Shown here: positions 8,014 to 17,606 of the stretch, in pieces
Layout of the letters: each line of letters opens with the position of its first letter
Position numbering within the stretch: the first letter of the stretch is position 1
The notes under the pieces: model-generated
Databases searched by the model: none
The model's input: the letters and a program-made list of their open reading frames with translations, nothing else
What the model was told of the DNA's origin: nothing
Made by a program: the position numbers and the translations under genes
NCBI RefSeq assembly: GCF_035825295.1
Contig: NZ_JAYMGI010000002.1
Span: forward strand, 2,954,001-3,018,000
Source: Actinacidiphila sp. DG2A-62
GTDB lineage: Bacteria > Actinomycetota > Actinomycetes > Streptomycetales > Streptomycetaceae
DNA length: 64,000 nt
Direction: 5' to 3'

Positions 8014-9384
8014 TCAGAACAGCTTGCCCGGATTGAGCAGCCCGAGCGGGTCGAAGACCGCCTTCAGCCCGCGCTGCAGCTCAAGGCCGGTCGGGCCCAG
8101 CTCGCGTGCCAGCCATTCCTTCTTCAGCAGGCCCACCCCGTGCTCGCCGGTGATCGTGCCGCCCAGCTCCAGGCCGAGCGCCATGATCGCGTCGAAGGAC
8201 TCGCGGGCCCGCCGCGACTCCTCGGGGTCCCGCGCGTCGAAGCACACCACGGGGTGGGTGTTGCCGTCGCCGGCGTGCGCGCAGACCCCGATCGTCAGGC
8301 CGTACGCCTCGGCGATCCCGGCGACGCCCTCCAGCATGTCCGCGAGCCGGCCGCGCGGCACGCACACGTCGTCGATCATCGTGGCCGTGGACACCCGCTC
8401 CAGCGCGGTCAGCGACATCCGCCGCGCCTGGAGCAGCAGTTCGGACTCGGCGGCGTCCTCGGCCGGCACCACCTCGGTGGCGCCCGCGGCCGTGCACAGC
8501 GCGCCGACCGCGGCCAGGTCGGCGGCCGGGTCCGGGGTGTCGAAGGCGGCGAGCAGCAGCGCCTCGGTGGTCTCCGGCAGGCCCATGTTCGCCATCGCGT
8601 TGACCGCGCGGACGGTGGTGGCGTCCATCAGCTCCAGCAGGGACGGCACATGACCGCTCTCCATGATCGAGCAGACCGCCGCGCCCGCGGCGGCGGTGGA
8701 CGGGAACTCGGCGGCCAGCGCGAGCTGCCGGGGCGGCGCGGGCTTGAGCGCGACCACCGCCCGGACCACGACGCCGAGCGTCCCCTCGGAGCCGACGAAC
8801 AGCCGGGTCAGGTCGTATCCGGCGACGCCCTTGGCGGTGCGCCGGCCGGTGCGCAGCAGCCGCCCGTCGGCGAGCACCACGTCGAGACCGAGCACGTACT
8901 CGGCGGTGACCCCGTACTTCACGCAGCACAGGCCGCCGGCGCCGGTGCCGATGTTGCCGCCGATGGTGCACATCTCCCAGCTGGAGGGGTCCGGCGGGTA
9001 GGACAGGCCGCGCTCGGCGACCGCGCGCGAGAGCACCGCGTTGACCACGCCGGGCTCGACCACCGCGATCCGGTCGACCGGGTCGATCTCCAGGATGCGG
9101 TCCATCTTCGCCGTGGACAGCACGATGCAGCCCTCGACGGCGTTGGCGCCGCCGGACAGGCCGGTGCGGGCGCCCTGCGGCACCACCGGGACCCGCAGCG
9201 CGGTCGCGGTGCGCATCACGTGCCGCACCTGTTCGACGGTGCGCGGCAGCACCACCACCGCGGGCGTCCCGGCCTCGGAGAAGCTCGCCATGTCGTGGGC
9301 GTAGGAGGCGGTGACGTCGGGGTCGACGAGCACCGCCTCCGGCGGCAGGGCCTCGCGCAGCGCGGCGGTCAGTTCGTCATGCAT
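8014..9384 (-). CDS. FAD-binding oxidase, glycolate oxidase GlcD / D-lactate dehydrogenase type
   Basis: This 456-residue flavoprotein would oxidise a 2-hydroxy acid such as glycolate or D-lactate. The N-terminal FAD-binding (PCMH) domain shows VVVLPRTVEQVRHV, PQGARTGLSGGANA and the CTIGGNIGTGAGG loop. The C-terminal FAD-oxidase domain contains VCAHAGDGNTHP and ends with TGEHGVGLLKKEWL and DPLGLLNPGKLF, all classical for the family. The length is normal for GlcD. The ATG at 9384 has GAGG about 10 nt upstream. It converges on the ssgG-like gene and lies downstream of hppD on the same strand. Confidence 0.92.
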   Translation of the reverse strand: MHDELTAALREALPPEAVLVDPDVTASYAHDMASFSEAGTPAVVVLPRTVEQVRHVMRTATALRVPVVPQGARTGLSGGANAVEGCIVLSTAKMDRILEIDPVDRIAVVEPGVVNAVLSRAVAERGLSYPPDPSSWEMCTIGGNIGTGAGGLCCVKYGVTAEYVLGLDVVLADGRLLRTGRRTAKGVAGYDLTRLFVGSEGTLGVVVRAVVALKPAPPRQLALAAEFPSTAAAGAAVCSIMESGHVPSLLELMDATTVRAVNAMANMGLPETTEALLLAAFDTPDPAADLAAVGALCTAAGATEVVPAEDAAESELLLQARRMSLTALERVSTATMIDDVCVPRGRLADMLEGVAGIAEAYGLTIGVCAHAGDGNTHPVVCFDARDPEESRRARESFDAIMALGLELGGTITGEHGVGLLKKEWLARELGPTGLELQRGLKAVFDPLGLLNPGKLF

Positions 9385-9502
9385 GCGATCAGCCTCGCAG
9401 GAGGGTCCGTCCCGCGGAAGTGGCTGCGCCGCAGGCCGGCGCGGGCCCGCGGCACCCGGCCACGGGCCCGGCGCACGGCGCCGCGGGTCGGGCGCGGGGG
9501 CG

Positions 9503-10734
<1,232 letters not shown>

Positions 10735-10781
10735 ACGCTGCACCGCGGACTGCCGCGGCAAACCTGGGGAGGCGGGCGGGG

Positions 10782-11252
10782 ATGGGGATCGACGCGCTGG
10801 ACGGGCGGCTGATCACGCTGCTGGACCGGGAGCCGCGGATCGGGGTGCTGGAGGCGTCGCGGCGGCTCGGCGTGGCCCGCGGCACGGTGCAGGCCCGGCT
10901 CGACCGGTTGAGGGCCAACGGGGTGATCCGCGGGTTCGGCCCGCAGGTGGACCCGGCGGCGCTCGGATACCCCGTCACCGCCTTCGCGACGCTGGAGATC
11001 AAGCAGGGCCAAGGACCCGATGTACGGGCGCACTTGGCGGGTGTGCCGGAGGTGCTGGAGCTGCACACCACCACCGGCCAGGGCGACATGCTGTGCCGGC
11101 TGGTGGCCCGCTCCAACGCCGATCTCCAGCGGGTGATCGATCGCGTCGTGGGCTTTGATGGGATTGTCAGAGCGGCCACGGCGATCGTGATGGAGAACCC
11201 GGTGCCGCTGCGGATCATCCCGCTGGTCGAACAGGCGGCCCGGGACGTGTGA
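10782..11252 (+). CDS. Lrp/AsnC family transcriptional regulator
   Basis: This 156-residue regulator has the full family architecture: an N-terminal winged helix-turn-helix (LDGRLITLLDREPRIGVLEA, then RRLGVARGTVQARLDRL) and a C-terminal RAM ligand-binding domain from about residue 65 (VTAFATLEIKQG, TTGQGDMLCRLVARS). GGAGG precedes the ATG at 10782. Placed divergently from hppD with a dyad between them, it most likely controls tyrosine or phenylalanine catabolism in response to an aromatic amino or keto acid. The target is inferred from position only. Confidence 0.92.
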   Translation: MGIDALDGRLITLLDREPRIGVLEASRRLGVARGTVQARLDRLRANGVIRGFGPQVDPAALGYPVTAFATLEIKQGQGPDVRAHLAGVPEVLELHTTTGQGDMLCRLVARSNADLQRVIDRVVGFDGIVRAATAIVMENPVPLRIIPLVEQAARDV

Positions 11253-11294
11253 GCGGTCCGGAACGCGAGGCCGCGGCGCGGGAGGCGGCGGGAC

Positions 11295-11942
11295 GTGAGC
11301 TTCTGGTCGTACCTGTCACACCGTCATCAGCAACTGCTCGCCGACGCCTACCAGCACGCCAGCGCCGTCTTCCAGTGCATGGTGGTGGCCACCGTGCTGG
11401 GCGTGCTGATCGGCGTCGTCACGTACCGCAGCCGCTGGGCCGGCGACCTGGCCACCACCACGACCGCGACGATCCTGACCATCCCCTCGCTGGCCCTGAT
11501 CGGCCTGCTGATCCCGGTGCTCGGCCTCGGCGTGCCGCCCACGGTGACCGCGCTGGTGCTGTACGGGCTGCTGCCGATCGTCCGCAACGCGATCGTCGGG
11601 CTGCGCGGGGTGGAGGCGACGCTGGTGGAGGCCGCCCGCGGCATCGGCATGTCGCGCACCGCCCGGCTGCTGCGGGTGGAGCTGCCGCTGGCCTGGCCGC
11701 CGATCCTGACCGGCATCCGGGTCGCCACCCAGATGCTGATGGGCATCGCCGCGGTCGCCGCGTACGCCTCCGGTCCGGGCCTGGGCAACGAGATCTTCCG
11801 CGGCATCGCCTCCCTCGGCAGCGCCAACGCGCTCAACGAGGTGCTCGCCGGCACCCTCGGCATCGTGGTGCTCGCGCTGCTCTTCGACGCCGCGTACGTG
11901 CTCATCGGACGGCTGACCATCCCGAGGGGGATCCGTGGCTGA
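11295..11942 (+). CDS. ABC transporter permease, quaternary amine (OpuC/ProW type)
   Basis: This 215-residue inner-membrane permease has about five or six hydrophobic segments and the BPD_transp_1 coupling loop EAARGIGMSRTARLLRVELP (about residues 115-134), which docks on the ATPase. Similar proteins import glycine betaine, choline or proline betaine as compatible solutes. The GTG at 11295 has GGAGG 9 nt upstream. Its end overlaps the start of the ATPase gene by 8 nt, so the two are translationally coupled. It is the first gene of a four-gene operon. Confidence 0.9.
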   Translation: MSFWSYLSHRHQQLLADAYQHASAVFQCMVVATVLGVLIGVVTYRSRWAGDLATTTTATILTIPSLALIGLLIPVLGLGVPPTVTALVLYGLLPIVRNAIVGLRGVEATLVEAARGIGMSRTARLLRVELPLAWPPILTGIRVATQMLMGIAAVAAYASGPGLGNEIFRGIASLGSANALNEVLAGTLGIVVLALLFDAAYVLIGRLTIPRGIRG

Positions 11943-13347
11943 ACCCGTCACCGCGTCCGGGGCGGCGTCCGGAGACGCGTCCGCCGCTTCCGGGACCGCT
12001 TCCGGGACCGCTTCCGGGACCGCTTCCGGGACCGCCTCCAAGTCCGCCTCCCCAGCCGGCTCCGGAACCCAGGCGGCGGGCGCCCCGATCGCCCTGGAGG
12101 ACCTGACCAAGCGCTACCCCGGCAACCCGCGGCCCGCGGTGGAGAGCGTCACGATGGAGATCAAGGCCGGCGAGACGGTGATCCTGGTCGGGCCGTCCGG
12201 CTGCGGCAAGTCCACCACGCTGAAGATGATCAACCGGCTGATCGAGCCCTCCTCGGGCCGCATCCGCATCGGCGACGAGGACGTGACCGACATCGACCCG
12301 GTGCGGCTGCGCCGCAAGATCGGCTACGCGATCCAGTCCTCCGGGCTCTTCCCGCACATGACGGTCGCCGAGAACATCGCGCTGGTGCCGAAGATGGTCG
12401 GCTGGGGCAAGTCCCGGGTCAGGGACCGGGTGGAGGAGATGCTCGACCTGGTCGGCCTCGACCCGCGCGAGTTCCACGGCCGCTACCCGCGGCAGCTGTC
12501 CGGCGGGCAGCAGCAGCGGGTGGGCGTGGCGCGGGCGCTGGCCGCCGATCCGCCGGTGCTGCTGATGGACGAGCCGTTCGGCGCGGTCGACCCGATCACC
12601 CGCGACCACCTCCAGGACGAGCTGATCCGGCTCCAGCACGAACTGCACAAGACGATCGTCTTCGTCACCCACGACTTCGACGAGGCGATCAAGCTGGGCG
12701 ACCGGATCGCGGTGCTGCGCGAGCGCTCGCACATCGCGCAGTTCGACACCCCGGAGGCGATCCTCACCAACCCGGCCGACGAGTTCGTCTCCGGCTTCGT
12801 CGGCGCCGGCGCGGCGCTCAAGCGGCTCAACCTGACCCGGGTGCGGGACGTGGAGATCGCCGACTTCGCCGCGCTGACGGTGGACGAGCCGCTGCAGTCG
12901 ATCTTCGACCGGCTGCGGATGAGCCAGCACAACGAGCTGCTGCTGCTCGACCACCGCAGGCGCCCGTACAAGTGGCTGCGGCGCGGCGACCTGATGCGGG
13001 CCAGGGGCTCGCTGGCCCGCTCCGGCACCCCGGTCACGCACACGGTGACCCGGGACGCCACGCTGCGCGACGCGCTGGAGGCGGTGCTCACCGACAGCGG
13101 CGGACGCGTCGCGGTCACCGGGCGGCGCGGGGAGTTCATCGGCGTGGTGGACATGGAGACGCTGATGAACTCGGTGCACGAGATGCTGGAGGCCGACCGC
13201 CTGGCCGCCGCGGAGCACCGCCACGAGCTGGCGGAGGTCAAGGCGCGGCAGGAGTCCGGCCGGGCGCCCGGCGAGGGCGAGGAGCCCGGCGGGAGCGGGA
13301 CCGGCGGCAGCGGGGCGACCGGCGGGGGCGGGGAGCAGGCGCCGTGA
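11935..13347 (+). CDS. ABC transporter ATP-binding protein with CBS domains (OpuCA/ProV type)
   Basis: This 470-residue ATPase energises the quaternary-amine importer. It has Walker A GPSGCGKST near residue 85, the signature LSGGQQQR near 189, Walker B VLLMDEPFGAVD and the switch His in VFVTHDFDEA. The C-terminal part (about 305-430) is a CBS-type pair like the one used by OpuA/ProV proteins to sense ionic strength. Two features are unusual: an N-terminal Ala/Ser/Gly/Thr-rich leader of about 45 residues containing a fourfold 12-bp repeat, and a Gly/Glu-rich tail. The GTG start overlaps the upstream permease, and the stop overlaps the next GTG by 4 nt. Confidence 0.93.
   Translation: MAEPVTASGAASGDASAASGTASGTASGTASGTASKSASPAGSGTQAAGAPIALEDLTKRYPGNPRPAVESVTMEIKAGETVILVGPSGCGKSTTLKMINRLIEPSSGRIRIGDEDVTDIDPVRLRRKIGYAIQSSGLFPHMTVAENIALVPKMVGWGKSRVRDRVEEMLDLVGLDPREFHGRYPRQLSGGQQQRVGVARALAADPPVLLMDEPFGAVDPITRDHLQDELIRLQHELHKTIVFVTHDFDEAIKLGDRIAVLRERSHIAQFDTPEAILTNPADEFVSGFVGAGAALKRLNLTRVRDVEIADFAALTVDEPLQSIFDRLRMSQHNELLLLDHRRRPYKWLRRGDLMRARGSLARSGTPVTHTVTRDATLRDALEAVLTDSGGRVAVTGRRGEFIGVVDMETLMNSVHEMLEADRLAAAEHRHELAEVKARQESGRAPGEGEEPGGSGTGGSGATGGGGEQAP
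11986..12033 (+). repeat. 12-bp tandem repeat inside the ATPase leader
   Basis: Four exact copies of GCTTCCGGGACC encode repeated Ala-Ser-Gly-Thr in the disordered N-terminus of the transporter ATPase. The unit is a multiple of 3, so copy-number change would not break the frame. Confidence 0.85.
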
Positions 13348-14264
13348 CCGCCCCCGAGCGCTACCGCACCGAGCGCCGGGGCGTGCGGCGCACCGGTTCG
13401 CGCCGGATGGACGCCGCCGAGGCGCTCGGCCTCCCGGAGGACGGGGACGGCCGGGACGACGCGGACGACCGGGACGACCGGGAGGCGGCCGCCGAGGGCG
13501 CGGTGGGCCCGCCGCACCGGCCCGCGCGCAAGGTGACCTGGCAGAAGCTGGTGTTCATGCCGGCCCTGCTGGCCGTCGCGCTGGTCGCCACCTACCTGTG
13601 GATCACGCACATCCACCTGGACGCGATCGAGCACAACTCCCTGGACAACGGCAACGTCCAGCTGCGGCTGTGGCAGCACGTCAGGCTGACCGCGATCTCC
13701 ACCTTCTGGGTGCTGCTGATCGCGATCCCGCTGGGCGTCGCGCTGACCCGGCGCCGGCTGCGGCCGGTCGCGCCGCTGTTCACCGCGCTGGCCAACATCG
13801 GCCAGGCCACCCCGGCGATCGGCCTGCTGGCGCTGCTGGTGATCTGGCTGGGCATCGGCGCCCGCACCGCGATCATCGGCATCGTCATCTACGCGGTGCT
13901 GCCGGTGCTCTCCAACACCGTCGCCGGCCTGCGAGCGATCGACCCGACGATGGTGGAGGCCGCGCGCGGCATCGGCATGTCCGCGCTGGGGGTGCTGACC
14001 CGGGTGGAGCTGCCGCTGGCGGTGCCGCTGATCCTGGCCGGGGTGCGCACCGCGCTGGTGCTCAACGTCGGCACCGCGACTCTCGCCACCTTCGGGGGCG
14101 GCGGCGGTCTCGGCGACCTGATCACCTCGGGCATCGTCAACCAGCGCATGCCGGTGCTGGTCCTCGGGTCGATCCTGACGGTGGTGCTGGCGCTGTTCGT
14201 GGACTGGCTCGCCTCGGTCGCCGAGGCGCTGCTGCGCCCGCGCGGCCTGGAGGCCGGGAGGTGA
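13344..14264 (+). CDS. ABC transporter permease, quaternary amine, with charged N-terminus
   Basis: This is the second permease of the operon, 306 residues. The GTG at 13344 overlaps the ATPase stop (GTGA). The first 70 or so residues are charged and disordered (DGRDDADDRDDREAAAEG). They are followed by a transmembrane helix (MPALLAVALVATYLWI) and the BPD_transp_1 core with EAARGIGMSALGVLTRVELP. The C-terminal FGGGGGLGDLITSGIVNQ segment is typical of OpuCD-type proteins. It should pair with the 11295 permease. Its end overlaps the binding-protein gene by 4 nt. Confidence 0.9.
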   Translation: MTAPERYRTERRGVRRTGSRRMDAAEALGLPEDGDGRDDADDRDDREAAAEGAVGPPHRPARKVTWQKLVFMPALLAVALVATYLWITHIHLDAIEHNSLDNGNVQLRLWQHVRLTAISTFWVLLIAIPLGVALTRRRLRPVAPLFTALANIGQATPAIGLLALLVIWLGIGARTAIIGIVIYAVLPVLSNTVAGLRAIDPTMVEAARGIGMSALGVLTRVELPLAVPLILAGVRTALVLNVGTATLATFGGGGGLGDLITSGIVNQRMPVLVLGSILTVVLALFVDWLASVAEALLRPRGLEAGR

Positions 14265-15283
14265 GGGGCGTCGGGCGACGGGCGGCGCGCGGGCGGGACG
14301 CCGGGAGGGCGCGGCGGGGAGTCCTGGCGGCCGGAGCCGGCGGCCTCGCGCTGACCTGCCTCGCCGCCTGCGGCCTGACCAGCGGCAGCCCGCTGGTGGA
14401 CGACGTGGAGCCGGGGTCGGTCGGCGCGGGCAGGCCGCTGAAGGGCGCCTCGCTCACCATCACCTCGAAGAACTTCAGCGAGAACATCATTCTCGGCGAG
14501 ATGATCGGCCTGGTGTTCAAGGCGGCCGGCGCCTCGGTGCTGGACCGCACCAACATCACCGGTTCCATCGGCGCCCGCGAGGCCGTCAAGTCCGGCCAGG
14601 CGGACGCGATGTACGAGTACACCGGCACCGCCTGGATCACCTACCTCGGGCACACCGAGCCGGTGAAGGACCCGCACGCGCAGTGGCGGGCGGTGCGCGA
14701 CGCGGACGTGCGCAACGGCCTGACCTGGCTGCGTCCGTCCACCCTGGACAACACCTACTCGCTCGCCATCAGCGCCCGCGACAACGCCCGCTACCACCTG
14801 CGCACGCTCTCCGACGTGGCCGCGCTCGCCCGCCGCGACCCGGGCGCGGTCACGCTGTGCGTGGAGAACGAGTTCGCCTCCCGGCAGGACGGCCTGGTCG
14901 GCATGGAGAAGGCGTACGGCATGAACCTGCGGTCGGGGAACATCCAGAAGATGGACGCCGGGATCATCTACACGCAGATCAACAAGAGCAACTCGTGCCT
15001 GCTCGGCGAGGTGTACACCACCGACGGCCGGATCAGGTCCATGCACCTGACCGTCATGAAGGACGACAGGGGCTTCTTCCCGCACTACAACGCGGCGCCG
15101 GTGATCTACTCCAAGGCGTTCCGCGAGCACCCGGTGATCGCGAAGCTCCTCGACCCGGTCAGCGCCCGGCTCACCACCGCGGTCGCCCAGCAGCTCAACG
15201 CCAAGGTGGACGTCGACGGCCAGGACCCGCACGACGTGGCGAAGGACTGGCTGATCCAGGAGGGCTTCATCAAGGAGGGCTGA
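14261..15283 (+). CDS. Substrate-binding lipoprotein of the quaternary-amine ABC transporter
   Basis: This 340-residue extracellular binding protein (OpuAC/OpuCC family) captures glycine betaine, choline or a related osmolyte. The N-terminus is rich in Arg, followed by a hydrophobic core and a lipobox ending LTCLAAC, so it should be lipid-anchored after a signal peptide of about 37 residues. The family signature SLTITSKNFSENIILGEM follows, then GSIGAREAVKSGQADAMYEY and late aromatic residues that form the binding box. The GTG start overlaps the permease stop (GTGA). It is the last gene of the operon; the Glu-codon-like low-complexity DNA at 15318-15395 follows. Confidence 0.92.
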   Translation: MRGVGRRAARGRDAGRARRGVLAAGAGGLALTCLAACGLTSGSPLVDDVEPGSVGAGRPLKGASLTITSKNFSENIILGEMIGLVFKAAGASVLDRTNITGSIGAREAVKSGQADAMYEYTGTAWITYLGHTEPVKDPHAQWRAVRDADVRNGLTWLRPSTLDNTYSLAISARDNARYHLRTLSDVAALARRDPGAVTLCVENEFASRQDGLVGMEKAYGMNLRSGNIQKMDAGIIYTQINKSNSCLLGEVYTTDGRIRSMHLTVMKDDRGFFPHYNAAPVIYSKAFREHPVIAKLLDPVSARLTTAVAQQLNAKVDVDGQDPHDVAKDWLIQEGFIKEG

Positions 15284-15317
15284 GCGGGGGCCGGGCGTCG
15301 GCCCGGGTCGGGGGCCG

Positions 15318-15395
15318 GCCGAGGTGGTGGCGGAGGCGGCAGCCGAGGAGGAGGAGGAGGAGGCCGAGGCGGAGGAGGAGGCGGCGGCCGAGTGG
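15318..15395. repeat. Low-complexity GAG/GGC-rich stretch
   Basis: Repeated gaggaggag and gcggcgg units fill most of this intergenic segment between the convergent binding-protein and Lon-like protease genes. I see no gene in it. It could be a degenerate terminator region. Confidence 0.55.
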
Positions 15396-15420
15396 GTCGC
15401 CGAGGGACCGCCCGCGCCCG

Positions 15421-16245
15421 TCAGCAGGCCGGCGTCGGCTGTCCCGCGCGCAGCGCCGACAGCGCCGACAGCGCGGTGTCCAGGCTGGTGACGGGCACCA
15501 GCGTCAGCCCCTTGGGGAGCCGGGCCTTGGCGTCGGCGCACTCCGCGCGCGGGACCAGGAAGACGGTGGCGCCGTCGCGCCGCGCGGCCTGCTCCTTCAG
15601 CGGCACCCCGCCGACCGCGCCGACCTTGCCCGAGGCGTCGATCGTGCCGGTGCCGGCGATGACCCGGCCGCCGGTGAGGTCGCCGCCGTGGCCGTCGCCC
15701 CGGATCTTGTCGATGATGCCGAGGGTGAACAGCAGGCCCGCGCTCGGGCCGCCCACGTCGGTCAGCCGCAGCGTCACGGTGACCTTCGACGGCGACAGGC
15801 CGAGCTCGTGCAGCGCGGCGGCGGTCGCGGCGTCCTGCGACTCGGTCATCTGCCGCTGGTTGGCCTTCTCGATCTCCTTGACCGAGCCGCCGCCGGGGTA
15901 GACCGAGTCGCGCGGCATCACGGCCTGGTCGGTGGCGAACCAGGCGTGCCACACGTCGCCGAGGTGCACCGAGGCGTCGGGCGCGGTGGCCTCGATGGTC
16001 ACCATCCGCAGCTGCCCGCCGGTCCTGCGCACCGCGGCGCCCTCGACCGTGATGATCTGGGTGCCCTTGTCCGCGCCCAGCACGTTCGCGGTCATGCCCG
16101 GCGCGACGATGGTCAGCGGCAGCGGCGCGAACGCGGCCACCGCGAACAGCGCGACGAGCACCGCGCCGCACACCGCGAGCGCCACCGGCCGCCGCGGCGG
16201 GCGGAGGCGGAGCACGGGACGCGGAGCGCGCAAGGTTTCAGCCAT
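15421..16245 (-). CDS. Membrane-anchored Lon-like (S16) serine protease
   Basis: This 274-residue protein has one N-terminal membrane segment (about residues 21-42, ALAVCGAVLVALFAVAAFAP) and an extracytoplasmic region ending in a Lon-type protease domain. The catalytic Ser lies in GGPSAGLLFTLGIID (about residue 167) and the catalytic Lys in GVPLKEQAARR (about 215), the Ser-Lys dyad of family S16. It resembles the YlbL group but is shorter than usual, and I see no clear PDZ domain between anchor and protease. Substrates are unknown; an envelope quality-control role is an inference. It converges on the ABC transporter operon. Confidence 0.85.
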   Translation of the reverse strand: MAETLRAPRPVLRLRPPRRPVALAVCGAVLVALFAVAAFAPLPLTIVAPGMTANVLGADKGTQIITVEGAAVRRTGGQLRMVTIEATAPDASVHLGDVWHAWFATDQAVMPRDSVYPGGGSVKEIEKANQRQMTESQDAATAAALHELGLSPSKVTVTLRLTDVGGPSAGLLFTLGIIDKIRGDGHGGDLTGGRVIAGTGTIDASGKVGAVGGVPLKEQAARRDGATVFLVPRAECADAKARLPKGLTLVPVTSLDTALSALSALRAGQPTPAC

Positions 16246-16292
16246 GCGCCGAACCCTATTTCACCGCCCGCCCGAGCACCGCACGCCCCCGG

Positions 16293-17159
16293 TCAGCGCA
16301 ACGCGTCCGCGACCTCGGTGGCCGCCTCGACGACCCGGGCGCCGACCCGCTCCGGCACCGAGTCCGACAGCATCACCACGCCCACGCTGCCCTCGATGCC
16401 CGGCACCCCGATCAGCGGGGCCGCCGCGCCGCTCGCCCCGGCCTCCAGCTCGCCGGTGGTGATCACGTAGCGGGGCCTGGGCAGCGGGGCGTCGCCGATC
16501 GCACGCTCGCCGCCGTCGCCGAGCCCGTCGATCATGCCCACGGCCGGCACGGCGGCGGCCAGTTCCGCGTACGAGGACGGGCCGGACGGCGCGGAGGGCC
16601 CGGCGGCCCCGCCCGCCGCCGCGGACGACGGCGCGGCCGGGTCGTAGGGCGTCGCGGGGTCGTACGGGGCCTCGGCGAACCGCTCCCAGCCGACGCCGTC
16701 CGGGCTGGGCTGCAGTCCCCGCCCGGCCAGGATCGCGCGGCCGGCCGCGCCGCGGTCCAGCGGATGGCGGAAGCCGGTGCGGTAGGCGACGTGGTAGTCC
16801 GTCCAGGTCGGCTCCACCACCGCGACGGCCAGCGCCTCCGTGCCGTCGACCAGGGTGAGGTGGGCGGTCGCGCCGATGTCCTCGGCGAGCGAGCGCAGCG
16901 CCGGCAGCGCGGCCTCGCGCAGCAGCGGGTGCACCTGGTGGGCCAGGCCCAGCACGCCCAGGCCCACCCTGGCCCGGCCGCCGAGGTCCCTGCGGACCAG
17001 CGAGTGCTGTTCGAGCGTGGCCAGCAGGCGGTAGACCACCGTGCGGTTCACGCCCAGCTTGGCCGCCAGCTCGGTCACGGTCAGCCCGTGGTCGGTGTCG
17101 GCGAGCAGCTTCAGGACCCGCAGGCCCCGGTCGAGCGTTTGAGACGTCTCCGCGGTCAC
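16293..17159 (-). CDS. IclR family transcriptional regulator
   Basis: This 288-residue regulator begins with a winged helix-turn-helix (residues 5-70: LTVTELAAKLGVNRTVVYRL, then LATLEQHSLV) followed by an IclR effector domain. The GTG at 17159 is chosen because GAGGAGGGGG lies 8 nt upstream; longer frames to 17381 read as non-coding. The effector domain is interrupted by a low-complexity insert of about 30 residues rich in Pro, Ala, Ser and Gly (YDPATPYDPAAPSS onward), unusual for the family and likely a surface loop. The target is unknown. A perfect dyad lies about 300 nt upstream at 17457-17478. Confidence 0.88.
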   Translation of the reverse strand: MTAETSQTLDRGLRVLKLLADTDHGLTVTELAAKLGVNRTVVYRLLATLEQHSLVRRDLGGRARVGLGVLGLAHQVHPLLREAALPALRSLAEDIGATAHLTLVDGTEALAVAVVEPTWTDYHVAYRTGFRHPLDRGAAGRAILAGRGLQPSPDGVGWERFAEAPYDPATPYDPAAPSSAAAGGAAGPSAPSGPSSYAELAAAVPAVGMIDGLGDGGERAIGDAPLPRPRYVITTGELEAGASGAAAPLIGVPGIEGSVGVVMLSDSVPERVGARVVEAATEVADALR

Positions 17160-17606
17160 GACGCCCCCTCCTCGTGAAATCGGCGGCGCATCTCGGTCCC
17201 GATCGGGTACGCACTGCCGGTCCCGCGGCAGTGCGCGGAGAGGCCGCCGGTCGGTTCTTGCGTACCGGCTGCGCTCCGCGGCAGCACTGCCACGGCGCGT
17301 GCGTGACCGGCACCGTAGCGAGGGAGTACCGCTCAGCGGAAGGGGTCGTCCACAATCCGGGCGCGGTTTTGACCTCTTCACCAGGGGAGATCCCCGGGCA
17401 ATCCCGGTGATCCCCCCGCAATCCGACGGAGATTTTCCGGTGTGTCCCCGCGCGGAGTGTCACTCGTTCCAGTGACACCACGCGTCGGGGTGACACCTCC
17501 CGGGGCGGGGCGGGAGTGGTCCCGGGGGCGTGCCCGGAGCCGGACCGCAGCGAGCCCGGAGCGCTGTCCGGGCCACTGTCCGGGACCGCTGTCCGCACGG
17601 CGCGGT
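17160..17606. other. Intergenic region upstream of the IclR gene
   Basis: These 447 bases hold no supported gene. They contain the strong ribosome binding site of the IclR gene next to 17160, several AT-poor GATCCCC-like repeats at 17380-17425, and the GTGTCACT dyad at 17457-17478. The helicase gene ends at 17607 on the same strand. Confidence 0.4.
17457..17478. promoter_or_regulatory. Perfect 8-bp inverted repeat, candidate operator
   Basis: GTGTCACT-cgttcc-AGTGACAC is a perfect inverted repeat with a 6-nt spacer. A further half-site-like GGTGACACC follows at about 17489-17497. It could be an operator or a short hairpin after the helicase gene. The lack of a T-run argues slightly for an operator. 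Confidence 0.45.
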
